From positions 1 to 43,221 of the forward strand of contig MTOU01000005.1 in the NCBI GenBank assembly GCA_002011745.1: a DNA stretch of 43,221 nt, read 5' to 3'. Positions 27,037 to 34,917 of the stretch are shown piece after piece. Both the position numbers and the translations under genes were made by a program. Positions within the stretch are counted from its first letter, which is position 1; each line of letters begins with the position of its first letter. Origin of the DNA: Nitrospirae bacterium JdFR-85 (GTDB taxonomy: Bacteria; Nitrospirota; Thermodesulfovibrionia; Thermodesulfovibrionales; JdFR-85). The notes beneath the pieces are model-generated. The model did not search any database. It saw only the letters and a list, made by a program, of their open reading frames with translations, and was not told the origin of the DNA.

Positions 27037-28542
27037 TTAAAGGTCCTTCTTAATCACCACACGATTGTAAAATTCACACTTTTTACAATCACCGATTTTT
27101 TGGGCTATTGCACCCTGTACTCTACCCTCACAGTAGGTCCCTGCAATAACCCAGCATATCCTGCCATAATTTGGATAGGCAGGGCATCGCCTTTCAATAG
27201 CACCCTCTGCCTTTTCCACCCCACATTTCATATATTCCCAACACTGGGTCTTGAAGCTCTCTTCAGGAGGCATATAAGGAAAATACAGGCTAAAGGATGT
27301 ACCCTTTTCTACAATGCTACAGACTTTAATCCGTCCCCTATGTTCTTCCATAATCTTTTTACATATGGACAACCCCAGCCCTGTGCCATGGCCTATCTCC
27401 TTTGTAGTAAAAAATGGTTCAAATAACCTGTCGATCTTGTCCTCAGGGATACCATGGCCTGTATCAACCACATCCACTACAACAAAATTGACATTATGTT
27501 CAGTATCTACTCTGGTGCTAAGGGTGATGGTACCTCCCTCAGGCATGGCATCAATTGCATTGCTAATCAGATTATTAAACACCTGAATGAGCTGGTCTCT
27601 GTCAATAAGGACCTCAGGGAGTTTATCTGATAACTCTGTCTCTACTTTTATAGACCTTTCAGCCAATATATCTTGAAAATACCTTAGAGACTCCAAAACC
27701 AAATCATTTATATTGTAGTGGCGGAGATGATAACGGGCTTCTCTCGAGAAGCTGAGAACATCTCTTAGTATCTTCTCAAGCCTCATAACCTCCTGCACAA
27801 TTATCTCTGCATATTCCATCTCCTTTGTGCCTGGTTGAAGACGCTTTTTTAACCTTTTTGCAAAACCCCCGATGACTGAAAGGGGATTCCTTATCTCATG
27901 GGCAACATCAGCCGTCATCTTACCAAGAGCTGATAGCTTCTCTGCCTTAATTAGTTTGCTCTGTAGTCTCTTCAGTTCCTCCATGGAATGGAGAAGTTCT
28001 TTATTCAATGATTCAATCTTTTCTTTGTCATACCGGAGGCGATCAGAAAGTATTCCTACTGGTAGGGAAAGGAGGAAAAGGAATGCTATCCTGAGAGACA
28101 GTTCAGTCCAGTGGATTAACTCAAACTCAAAGTTTCCAGAAATCACATAGACAACCGAACATAAGGTAGCCACAAAAAGGCCGAAGATATATCCATAGTA
28201 GAACGAATGTAGCACTGTAAGCAGATAGAAGCCTACAAAATAACTACTATTGAAGCCCCCTGTGTTTTTAATAAGAAGATATAAAAAGGATATGTCTAAA
28301 AATAAAGAAAAAACATATATTACCTGCTTTTTATGAAAAAGCCAAAAAAGAAGTGTATAAAGAAGTACACAGTAAAGAATAAAATATATAAGAATATAAT
28401 GGAATCTCCTTGCAACGTCAGGCTCTATATCAGCGAAGGCAAGCCATCCATATCCACCAATAAGGGCTACGATCCTTAGGATAAGAAAACCTGCGTCAGC
28501 AAGTTCAAACTCAGCCTTAATATGTTTCCATTTTTCTCTCAA
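27037..28542 (-). CDS. Membrane histidine kinase with C-terminal two-CW domain
   Basis: A 501-residue kinase. The N-terminal 165 residues form about six membrane helices with short loops and no periplasmic domain. A coiled coil follows, then HisKA (H215 in AHEIRNP) and HATPase_c (NAIDAMP, DTGHGIPEDK, GTGLGLS). From about residue 430 comes a cysteine-rich tail, CWEYMKCG...RCPAY...ICWVIAGTYC...CKKCEFY, the two-CW pattern, which may bind metal or sense redox state. No response regulator is adjacent, so it is an orphan kinase. The start is a TTG at 28542 with no strong ribosome site and no upstream in-frame ATG. Confidence 0.9.
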   Translation of the reverse strand: MREKWKHIKAEFELADAGFLILRIVALIGGYGWLAFADIEPDVARRFHYILIYFILYCVLLYTLLFWLFHKKQVIYVFSLFLDISFLYLLIKNTGGFNSSYFVGFYLLTVLHSFYYGYIFGLFVATLCSVVYVISGNFEFELIHWTELSLRIAFLFLLSLPVGILSDRLRYDKEKIESLNKELLHSMEELKRLQSKLIKAEKLSALGKMTADVAHEIRNPLSVIGGFAKRLKKRLQPGTKEMEYAEIIVQEVMRLEKILRDVLSFSREARYHLRHYNINDLVLESLRYFQDILAERSIKVETELSDKLPEVLIDRDQLIQVFNNLISNAIDAMPEGGTITLSTRVDTEHNVNFVVVDVVDTGHGIPEDKIDRLFEPFFTTKEIGHGTGLGLSICKKIMEEHRGRIKVCSIVEKGTSFSLYFPYMPPEESFKTQCWEYMKCGVEKAEGAIERRCPAYPNYGRICWVIAGTYCEGRVQGAIAQKIGDCKKCEFYNRVVIKKDL

Positions 28543-28584
28543 TGTTCAGACCATATCTTTCAAGCTTTAATTCTGTCCATTCCC

Positions 28585-28611
28585 TTTATACCACTAATTT
28601 TAGCATATCAA
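28585..28611 (-). promoter_or_regulatory. Possible sigma-70 promoter of the two-CW kinase gene
   Basis: On the minus strand TTGATA (28606-28611) and TATAAA (28585-28590) are 15 bp apart, short of the ideal 17, with TGG just before the -10 element (extended -10). The start point would be about 35 bp before the TTG at 28542. Confidence 0.38.
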
Positions 28612-28711
28612 AATTAAGAAAATGCGTCTCTTTTTGGTATCTTTATTAATTTTATGTCGGGCATTGGATAGAATATAAGAGATAAAAATTTACAGAAAGA
28701 CTACAACATAT

Positions 28712-28741
28712 TTGACGAAACCTTAGAAAATCCTTTAAAAT
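28712..28741 (+). promoter_or_regulatory. Sigma-70 promoter of tRNA-Arg
   Basis: TTGACG (28712-28717) and TAAAAT (28736-28741) are separated by 18 bp, each differing from consensus by one base. The predicted start point (about 28748) is only a base or two before the mature tRNA 5' end at 28750. Confidence 0.58.
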
Positions 28742-28749
28742 CAAACTAA

Positions 28750-28826
28750 GCGCCCATAGCTCAACTGGATAGAGCGGCGGACTACGAATCCGTAGGTTGG
28801 GGGTTCGAATCCTCCTGGGCGCGCCA
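28750..28826 (+). tRNA. tRNA-Arg (anticodon ACG)
   Basis: A 77-base tRNA with all arms. Acceptor GCGCCCA (28750-28756) pairs with TGGGCGC (28816-28822). The D arm contains AGCTCAACTGGATAGAGC. Anticodon stem GCGGA/TCCGT encloses loop CTACGAA with ACG at 28784-28786. The T arm has GGTTCGAATCC. CCA is encoded (28824-28826). With A34 changed to inosine it reads CGU, CGC and CGA. An editing-domain gene starts 7 bases after the CCA. Confidence 0.97.
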
Positions 28827-28833
28827 GATTGCT

Positions 28834-29244
28834 ATGAAACTCATACTCTTTTACGCACATTCCTTCTATTTCAAGACAGCATCAAAGAGCCTGCCTCAGG
28901 TGCCAGACACAGAGGCAGAAGAAAGTATTGAGAATGCTGTGGTTGTATTCTTCCATGTAGAGGAAAAAGATCAAGAAAATCATAAAGGCGTGGTACAGAA
29001 GTTTGTGAAAAATACCAAATGGCTCTGTGGTAAGTTCAATACAAAGAATGTGGTACTACACTCCTTCAATCATCTCTCAAGTAGTAAGGCACCTCCAGAG
29101 TTTGCAAAATCAATTCTTGATGAGGTTAGAGAAAGGCTACAGAGAACAGGCTACAAGGTGCTGCAAACGCCTTTCGGTTATTTCAATGAATTCAAGATTC
29201 ATGTAGCAGGAGACTCTCTTGCAAAGGTGTTCAAGGAGTTCTAA
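28834..29244 (+). CDS. Stand-alone archaeal-type threonyl-tRNA editing domain
   Basis: A 136-residue protein matching the archaeal ThrRS N-terminal editing domain (tRNA-Thr_ED, a DTD-like fold): KLILFYAHSFYF start, VVVFFHVE--D strand, NVVLHSFNHLSS (family pattern ENVxxYPFAHLSS), and a PFGYFNEFKIHVAGDSLA end (family APFGYYKxFxLxxKGHPLAE). The family removes Ser wrongly attached to tRNA-Thr. Bacterial ThrRS uses an unrelated editing domain, so a free archaeal-type copy in a bacterium is unusual and suggests transfer. The ATG follows the tRNA-Arg CCA by 7 bases, leaving no room for a ribosome site outside the tRNA, and the first residues already align with the family. Key family residues differ (Asp in HSDY is Phe here), so activity is uncertain. 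Confidence 0.8.
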   Translation: MKLILFYAHSFYFKTASKSLPQVPDTEAEESIENAVVVFFHVEEKDQENHKGVVQKFVKNTKWLCGKFNTKNVVLHSFNHLSSSKAPPEFAKSILDEVRERLQRTGYKVLQTPFGYFNEFKIHVAGDSLAKVFKEF

Positions 29245-30260
29245 TACCTTATATCAGAAAAGAGTCTTTCATAAAAGTCTGAGTTTTTTATCTCTGTCTT
29301 TATCCTGACCGAAAACACTCTCTCTCTTATACTGTTATCCAGAAGTCCATCTATCTTTACCATATCCTTCTCTGTAGTTAATATTATCTCTGAATCAGTA
29401 TCATCAGCCCCTTTCAGTATTTTTCTTATATCTGCTGGTTCATAATGGTGGTGATCACGGAATGCCTTCATTCCTGTCACATTCACCTTCTTTGCCGTGA
29501 GCATACTTACAAAATAAGAGGGATTACCAATCCCAGAAAATAAAAACACCCTTCTGCCGAGCACATACTCGAGTGGGTAACTCTTTCCACTGGTGTCATA
29601 CAGCCCTTCAATCACATAGTGGCTATAGTATATTGGAGCAGTGGGATTGTATCTTCTGATCTTTTGTACCAGCTCAGGCATCTCAATAGAGGTCTTGTTA
29701 ATCACTATAATACTCGCCCTTTTTAGGGCAGAAGGGGGTTCTCTCATCTGTCCAAGGGGCAGTAGCCTCCCGTTACCAAAGGGACGGGTGGCATCTATCA
29801 CCACAATATCAATGTCCCTGTGGAGTGGCCAGTGTTGAAATCCATCATCAAGGATGTAGACATCCTTCTTCCCACCTACAAGTCCTCCTCTGTACCGATT
29901 TTTATCCTTCACAATCCATACACCCTTCAGCTTCTTTGCCATAAGATAAGGCTCATCTCCTGTAACTGTCCATTCTGCAGTAGGTCCTTCCCCCTTGCTC
30001 ACAATTAGTGTCTCCGAAGAGCTGCCTTTATATCCCCTTGTAAGTATGCATGTGCTTAACCCTCTACGGACAGCCTCTCTGGCAATCTCAATAACAAGAG
30101 GTGTCTTTCCTGTGCCTCCTACAGTCAGATTACCCACACTTATGGTAAGGCCATCAAGCCTCTTAATGAAATGTCCTTTGTATTTCTTGTGAAGTTTGTA
30201 TCCTATATAATATAGGTATTCAGCCAGGAACATATTAATATTATAGGCTAAAAAGGACAT
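29241..30260 (-). CDS. lpxK: LpxK, tetraacyldisaccharide 4'-kinase
   Basis: A 339-residue lipid A biosynthesis enzyme that phosphorylates the 4' position of the disaccharide precursor at the inner membrane, proof of a lipopolysaccharide outer membrane. An N-terminal amphipathic/membrane helix precedes the Walker A segment SVGNLTVGGTGKTP, the DDGFQHW motif with catalytic Asp/His residues and the TGDEPYLMA segment, all characteristic of LpxK. The ATG at 30260 (GGAGAG upstream) is chosen; an extension to 30320 would run into the divergent endonuclease V gene. The stop overlaps that of the editing-domain gene. No other lpx gene is nearby. Confidence 0.95.
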   Translation of the reverse strand: MSFLAYNINMFLAEYLYYIGYKLHKKYKGHFIKRLDGLTISVGNLTVGGTGKTPLVIEIAREAVRRGLSTCILTRGYKGSSSETLIVSKGEGPTAEWTVTGDEPYLMAKKLKGVWIVKDKNRYRGGLVGGKKDVYILDDGFQHWPLHRDIDIVVIDATRPFGNGRLLPLGQMREPPSALKRASIIVINKTSIEMPELVQKIRRYNPTAPIYYSHYVIEGLYDTSGKSYPLEYVLGRRVFLFSGIGNPSYFVSMLTAKKVNVTGMKAFRDHHHYEPADIRKILKGADDTDSEIILTTEKDMVKIDGLLDNSIRERVFSVRIKTEIKNSDFYERLFSDIRY

Positions 30261-30314
30261 GAATGGTGAAGCTCTCCAACCAGAGGTCTGCCTTCCAGAA
30301 GGAGGCATTCTGAA

Positions 30315-30965
30315 GTGCAATGGACAAATGATATAAGTGAAGCAGTCAGGATACAGAATGAGATAGCAGAGGCTGTTAGACTTACTCCACTTATCTCAGA
30401 GCCTGAAACAGTGGCTGGTATGGATGTGGCATTCACTGACACAGAGGCGGTCTGTGCAGTAGTTGTTATGAGATACAAAGACCTTGAGATCATTGAAGAG
30501 GGAATCTTAAAGGACTCCCTCCTCTTTCCCTACATACCAGGTTATCTCTCCTTCAGAGAAGGGCCCTTAATGAAGAAGGCTTTAGAGTGTCTCAACACAA
30601 AACCAGATATACTGCTTATAGATGGACAGGGAATTGCACATCCAAGAGGGGCGGGTATTGCAACACATATAGGGGTCTTAACAGGCCTGCCATCAGTAGG
30701 TTGTGCAAAGTCAAAGCTTGTGGGTGAATATGAAGAACCCTGTCCAGAAAGAGGCTGCTGGAGTAAACTCCTCTATGAAGGCAGAACCGTAGGGGCAGCA
30801 GTGAGGACGAGGACTGAGGTAAAACCAGTCTTTGTATCTCCAGGACACCTTGTAACCCTTGATGATGCCATAAGAGTGGTTCTACACTGTAGCACTAAAT
30901 ACAGACTACCTGAGCCTATAAGAAGGGCAGACCATCTTTCAAGGAGGTTCAAAAACCTGTTATGA
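30315..30965 (+). CDS. nfi: Endonuclease V
   Basis: A 216-residue DNA repair nuclease that nicks DNA one phosphodiester 3' of deaminated bases such as inosine. Family motifs are complete: AGMDVAF (D37), PYIPGYLSFREGP (wedge Tyr and catalytic Glu), LLIDGQGIAHPRGAG (D103, H109), VGCAKSKL, TRTEVKPVFVSPGH and YRLPEPIRRADHLS. The GTG start at 30315 is supported by AAGGAGG 9 bases upstream. It lies divergent from lpxK with about 54 bp between starts, so both promoters must be packed into that gap or overlap the coding sequence. Confidence 0.95.
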   Translation: MQWTNDISEAVRIQNEIAEAVRLTPLISEPETVAGMDVAFTDTEAVCAVVVMRYKDLEIIEEGILKDSLLFPYIPGYLSFREGPLMKKALECLNTKPDILLIDGQGIAHPRGAGIATHIGVLTGLPSVGCAKSKLVGEYEEPCPERGCWSKLLYEGRTVGAAVRTRTEVKPVFVSPGHLVTLDDAIRVVLHCSTKYRLPEPIRRADHLSRRFKNLL

Positions 30966-30998
30966 TATATAAAACATTTTGTGAGGGAGGCTGAGGGG

Positions 30999-31490
30999 AT
31001 GCCCATTTATGAGTTTTATTGTGAAGACTGCAATACCATATTCAATTTCTTCTCCCGAAGGGTTAATACAGAAAAAATACCGGTCTGTCCAAGATGTAAG
31101 GTGAAGAAGCTGAAAAGGCTGCTGTCTCCCTTCAATACACTCCGCTCTGAGGCCCGTGGAGATTCAGACAACCCTGATGTAAACATTGATGAGTCTAAAA
31201 TCATGAATGCCCTCTCCTACTTAGAGAAGCACTCGGACAGAATAGATGAGGATGATCCAAGACAGGCAGTACAACTGATGCGGAAGTTTACTGAAATGGC
31301 TGGTCTGGACCTGGGCTCAAAGTGGCAGGAGGCATTAGACAGGATCGAGGCAGGTGAAGACCCTGAGGCAGTAGAGGCGGATATGGGTGAGTTGCTTGAT
31401 GAAGAGATATCCCTTCTTGCACAGAAAAAGAATATCTCAAAAAGAAAAGCTCTGCCACCCAGACGAGACGAAAAACTCTACGAACTTTAG
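30999..31490 (+). CDS. FmdB-type zinc ribbon protein
   Basis: A 163-residue protein whose N-terminus MPIYEFYCEDCNTIF followed by CPRC is the FmdB/CxxC_CxxC_SSSS putative regulatory zinc ribbon. The remaining ~120 residues are acidic and helical (EKHSDRIDEDDPRQAVQLMRKFTEMAGLDLG, and EAGEDPEAVEADMGELL), a tail seen in longer members of this family. The ATG at 30999 has GGAGG 8 bases upstream and is preferred over an in-frame GTG at 30981. Function is unknown; it probably shares a transcript with endonuclease V, which ends 33 bp before it. Confidence 0.87.
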   Translation: MPIYEFYCEDCNTIFNFFSRRVNTEKIPVCPRCKVKKLKRLLSPFNTLRSEARGDSDNPDVNIDESKIMNALSYLEKHSDRIDEDDPRQAVQLMRKFTEMAGLDLGSKWQEALDRIEAGEDPEAVEADMGELLDEEISLLAQKKNISKRKALPPRRDEKLYEL

Positions 31491-31493
31491 TCT

Positions 31494-32114
31494 CTATTCC
31501 TTAGCTTTCTTCTTTAAGTTGTCTCTAAGCCACCTAAGGATATCATCATAAGTGGGAGGGGTAACAAGAAATATCTCTATGTCAGATGGAAACTGCAGTC
31601 TCAGTCTCTCCTCATCGGTTATTATAAGCAATGCTGCCTCTGTTTCCTCGATATTCTCCTCTATCACCTTTTGAATATGCTCAATCCTTCTGTTGTAAAT
31701 ATCTCTAAAAAACTTCAGTACCTTTTCATAGACCTCGCCTGTACGGACCACAGCAAGACAGTTTCTCCAATCAAGAAAAGGACCAAGGATCCTTTTGTCC
31801 TCCAGTGCTACCAGCTCTGCCCCCTCTTCAACTTTTACCTTCACAATCCTATAGGCATACTCATTGAGCTTTGAAAGGAGTTTTAACCCTTTCTGTCCCT
31901 CCAGATATAGACTTTCACAGAACACCTTTTTCACCTTACCAGCCATCTCAAGCCTTTGAAGCTGTTTTTCAACCTCAGACCAGTATTTCTCCACAAGCTC
32001 TCTTAATTCCTTGTGTGTATCCCCCCTGAAGTAAATGTTCGGAACACAATATAGCTTTCTCCTGTTTGAGAAACTGTCTACGGAGGGTCTTTTAATCTCT
32101 GCCAGTTCAGCCAT
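31494..32114 (-). CDS. Conserved-looking protein of unknown function
   Basis: A 206-residue soluble protein that I cannot assign. It opens with KRPSVDSFSNRRKLYCVPNIYF, has a long helix (LRELVEKYWSEVEKQLQRLEMAGKVKKVFCESLY), then EGAELVALEDKRILGPFLDWRNC and ends with LQFPSDIEIFLVTPPTYDDILRWLRD. The alternating helix/strand pattern and conserved-looking LEDKRILGPFLDW and TPPTYDDIL segments suggest an alpha/beta enzyme-like or ligand-binding fold. There is no signal peptide or membrane helix. The gene is convergent with the zinc ribbon gene (3-bp gap). It lies downstream of sdhD on the same strand (32-bp gap) and may end that operon. Confidence 0.82.
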   Translation of the reverse strand: MAELAEIKRPSVDSFSNRRKLYCVPNIYFRGDTHKELRELVEKYWSEVEKQLQRLEMAGKVKKVFCESLYLEGQKGLKLLSKLNEYAYRIVKVKVEEGAELVALEDKRILGPFLDWRNCLAVVRTGEVYEKVLKFFRDIYNRRIEHIQKVIEENIEETEAALLIITDEERLRLQFPSDIEIFLVTPPTYDDILRWLRDNLKKKAKE

Positions 32115-32146
32115 TGTTAATTATTTTATCATGAAAGAAGATAAAT

Positions 32147-32476
32147 TTATGAAGGGGTCTGTATGATATATACACCTGTGAATAGCACTATGAAGGCGAG
32201 TATGATTATTGAAGTTCTCACGAGCTTAAGCAGTCTTGCTGAATGGATATACTCTATGACAATTCCCCATAGTCCATTCAGTCCATGATACAGGATGGAT
32301 ACAAGAAAAACTATATCAAATGCCTTCCAATAAGGACTTGAAATCCTTTTTATAACACTTTCATAGGCCAACGGGTCTGCACCGCTGTAATGCATCACAT
32401 AAAAATGTACTATTAATCCTGCAAAAAGCAGAACACCTGTGAGCCTCTGGAGGAACCACTGTAGAGCACCCCTCAA
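32147..32476 (-). CDS. sdhD: Succinate dehydrogenase membrane anchor subunit SdhD
   Basis: A 109-residue protein with three membrane helices. The N-terminal LQWFLQRLTGVLL matches the quinone/heme side of SdhD-type anchors, and helix 2 contains SILYHGLNGLWGIVIEYI with the likely heme-ligand His. With SdhC it anchors the SdhAB catalytic pair and passes electrons to or from the quinone pool. It starts at a TTG (GGAGG 6 bases upstream) overlapping the sdhC stop (TTGA). The catalytic subunits are encoded 7 kb away on the other strand. Confidence 0.87.
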   Translation of the reverse strand: MRGALQWFLQRLTGVLLFAGLIVHFYVMHYSGADPLAYESVIKRISSPYWKAFDIVFLVSILYHGLNGLWGIVIEYIHSARLLKLVRTSIIILAFIVLFTGVYIIQTPS

Positions 32477-32817
32477 TGGAGACCTCCAATAATGGGTAGC
32501 CCTCCGATTATAAACAAGAGTACTCCTGTGGTGAAGACAGCCCAGAAGACTCGCTTATGTAGTCTTGAAGAAAGGCCAAGATCAATCAACAGAAGCCTCA
32601 CTCCATTCAGGCTATGGGCAAGAACAAGCCCCAGCAGTCCCACCTCAGCTATCTTAACCAGTGGATGCTCCATCAGGCCCATTATATTCCTATAGTTTTC
32701 AGGGTCCTTGAGGTTGCTCAATACATAAAGATGCAGAAGGATATAGAATGTTAGAAGCACTCCTGTGATCCTGTGGACTATCCATGCAAAGGAGCCTGTA
32801 TGCCAGCGGTATCTCAT
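32473..32817 (-). CDS. sdhC: Succinate dehydrogenase cytochrome b subunit SdhC
   Basis: A 114-residue three-helix membrane protein. The N-terminal WHTGSFAWIVHRITGVLL contains the HRxTG quinone-site motif, and helix 2 carries LAHSLNGVRLLLIDLG with the heme b axial His. Two three-helix anchors of about 110 residues each are typical of the SdhCD type. The ATG overlaps the stop of the CBS-ACT gene by one base (TAATG), so it is coupled to a gene that follows livF. Confidence 0.9.
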   Translation of the reverse strand: MRYRWHTGSFAWIVHRITGVLLTFYILLHLYVLSNLKDPENYRNIMGLMEHPLVKIAEVGLLGLVLAHSLNGVRLLLIDLGLSSRLHKRVFWAVFTTGVLLFIIGGLPIIGGLH

Positions 32818-33461
32818 TAGCCTTTTATTATACTCACTCCTCTGTATATACCTTCAAGCTCAGACTTCAATGCCTTGAAATTCCCCTTTCCCTTTGTCCT
32901 TATCACCACTTTTCTGTATCCCTCTTTTATCCCTTCATAAGAGGTCAGAATACTTTGAAGACTGAAACCGTGTTTCCGGATAATATCAGCCACTTCTTTA
33001 ATAGAGCCAGGTCTATCATCCACTACAAGACAAATCCTATGTCCACCATGGCGGATGCCTGTGATATCAACAAGCACTCTGAAGATATCCCTATCAGAGA
33101 TAATGCCTACCAGAGCACCTCTGTCCAACACAGGGAGTGAGCCAATATCCTGATCATACATAATTCTTGCTGCCTCTTCGACAGGCATATGAGGTGTGGT
33201 GGTGAAGACCTTTCTCTTCATTATCTCCTTCACCTTTGTCTTTGCGAGAAGATAGTGGAGTTCATAGATATCAAGTGTTGTCGCCTTTGAAGGTATATAC
33301 TCTTTAATATCCCTATCTGAGAGTATACCCTTCAGTTTCCCATCTTTGAGCACGGGCAGATGTTTTATATTCTTCTCTTTCAGTATCTTTGATGCCTCTG
33401 ACACAGATACATCAGGGTCCACAGTGTAAACCCTCTTTGTCATCCAGTCTCTGACAAACAT
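32817..33461 (-). CDS. Paired CBS domains with C-terminal ACT domain (AcuB-like)
   Basis: A 214-residue cytoplasmic regulator. Two CBS motifs (about 1-60 and 75-135, each ending SDRDI) form an adenosine-nucleotide binding Bateman module. Residues 140-214 form an ACT domain (CLVVDDRPGSIKEVADIIRKHGFSLQSI) that would bind an amino acid. The layout matches AcuB-like proteins. Placed between the branched-chain amino acid transporter genes and sdhCD, it may link energy charge and amino acid level to one of them (inference). It has no catalytic or DNA-binding domain. Confidence 0.88.
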   Translation of the reverse strand: MFVRDWMTKRVYTVDPDVSVSEASKILKEKNIKHLPVLKDGKLKGILSDRDIKEYIPSKATTLDIYELHYLLAKTKVKEIMKRKVFTTTPHMPVEEAARIMYDQDIGSLPVLDRGALVGIISDRDIFRVLVDITGIRHGGHRICLVVDDRPGSIKEVADIIRKHGFSLQSILTSYEGIKEGYRKVVIRTKGKGNFKALKSELEGIYRGVSIIKG

Positions 33462-33494
33462 CCCGGACCTCCACTTACGGAAATTTAAATCAGT

Positions 33495-34199
33495 CTAAAC
33501 CCCCAGATAGGCTGTTTTTACATGTTCGTTCCTGAGCATCTCCTCACCTGTGCCCTCCATCACGATCCTTCCATTCTCAAGCACATAGGCCCTGTCTGCG
33601 ATTGACAGTGTCTGTTTCACATTCTGCTCCACAATCAACACCGTTGTTCCTTCATCTCTTATCCTCTTTATCACATTGAATATCTCTTTAACCAGTATTG
33701 GAGCAAGCCCAAGAGAGGGCTCATCAAACATCATCAACCTCGGAAGAGACATCAACCCCCTTCCAATAGCAAGCATCTGCTGTTCACCACCACTGAGGGT
33801 GCCTGCAATCTGCCGTCTCCTCTCCTTCAGACGGGGAAAGAGTTCAAAAACCATTTCCTTTGTCTGCTCCCTTCTCTTCTTAGCCTCTGCCTTCAATGAA
33901 CCCATGTCAAGATTCTCCTCAACGGTCATCTCTACAAAAAGCCTTCTCGCCTCTGGAACATGAACTATGCCCATCTCTATCAGTTTAAAGGGCTTGATGG
34001 TATGAATAGGTCTCCCTTCAAAGAGCACCTCTCCAGAGGCTGGTCTCAGAAGCCCTGAGATAGTCTTCAGAATGGTGGATTTTCCTGCTCCATTGGCACC
34101 AATAAGGGAAACGATCTCCTTCTTCTTTACATGGAAAGAGACCCCCCATATTACCTGAACATCTCCGTAAAAAACATCTATATCTTTCACCTTAAGCAC
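33495..34199 (-). CDS. livF: LivF-type ABC transporter ATPase
   Basis: A 234-residue ATPase of the branched-chain amino acid (HAAT) family. Walker A is GANGAGKST, the ABC signature is LSGGEQQML, Walker B is LMMFDEPSLGLAP and the switch His region is VLIVEQN. The start is a GTG at 34199 with AGGAG upstream, overlapping the end of livG by 8 bp. It works with LivG, the permeases LivH/LivM and the binding protein LivK encoded upstream. Confidence 0.95.
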   Translation of the reverse strand: MLKVKDIDVFYGDVQVIWGVSFHVKKKEIVSLIGANGAGKSTILKTISGLLRPASGEVLFEGRPIHTIKPFKLIEMGIVHVPEARRLFVEMTVEENLDMGSLKAEAKKRREQTKEMVFELFPRLKERRRQIAGTLSGGEQQMLAIGRGLMSLPRLMMFDEPSLGLAPILVKEIFNVIKRIRDEGTTVLIVEQNVKQTLSIADRAYVLENGRIVMEGTGEEMLRNEHVKTAYLGV

Positions 34200-34917
34200 T
34201 GATAGCTTCTCCTAAATATGCCTCAATAACAAGGGGATTTCTTCCCACCTCATCAGGACTGCCCTCAGCAATCTTCTCACCATAATTCAGAACCACTACC
34301 CTGTCAGAGATTGACATTATCACCTTCATATGGTGCTCTATGATGAGTATAGTAATACCCCGCTCTTTAATCTTCTTTATAATCTCAATGGATTCATTCT
34401 GTTCTGTGGGATTAAGCCCTGCAAAGGATTCATCCAGAAGCAGAAGCTCTGGGTCAGTGGCCAGTGCCCTTGCTATCTCCAGTCTCTTCCTCTTACCAAG
34501 AGGAAGCCCCCTTGAGAGCATGTCCTTGTCTTCATAGAGACCTGTAAATCTTAAAATTTCCTCAGCCTTTTCTACTGCCTCTCTTTTACTGCTTGACCTG
34601 AGAAAGGCAGAGGCAATCACATTATCCAAAACGGTCATCCTCTGAAGGGGCTTCACCACCTGGAAGGTCCTTGCTATTCCAAGCCTGCATATCTGGTGTG
34701 GTTTAAGCCCGGATATCCTTTTCCCTTTAAACAGGATCTCACCCTTGGAGGGGCGGTAGAATCCATTAATCACATTAAAAAGTGTGGTCTTTCCTGCTCC
34801 ATTAGGGCCTATAAGACCTACTATCTCTCCCCTGTCTATTCTAAAGGAGACATCCACCACAGCAGCAAGCCCTCCAAAGAACTTTGAGACTCCTCTTATC
34901 TCAAGAAGTGGTGCCAA
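34192..34917 (-). CDS. livG: LivG-type ABC transporter ATPase
   Basis: A 241-residue ATPase, second nucleotide-binding subunit of the importer. Walker A GPNGAGKTTL, a signature region reduced to GLPLGKRKRLEIARAL (the usual LSGGQQ is replaced by RGLPLGKRKR, as is common in LivG), Walker B LLLLDESFAGLNP and switch IIEHHMKV are present. The C-terminal GNPLVIEAYLGE-type tail is typical of the family. It starts at a TTG (34917) with AGGAGGAG upstream and overlaps livM by 17 bp. Confidence 0.95.
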   Translation of the reverse strand: MAPLLEIRGVSKFFGGLAAVVDVSFRIDRGEIVGLIGPNGAGKTTLFNVINGFYRPSKGEILFKGKRISGLKPHQICRLGIARTFQVVKPLQRMTVLDNVIASAFLRSSSKREAVEKAEEILRFTGLYEDKDMLSRGLPLGKRKRLEIARALATDPELLLLDESFAGLNPTEQNESIEIIKKIKERGITILIIEHHMKVIMSISDRVVVLNYGEKIAEGSPDEVGRNPLVIEAYLGEAISA

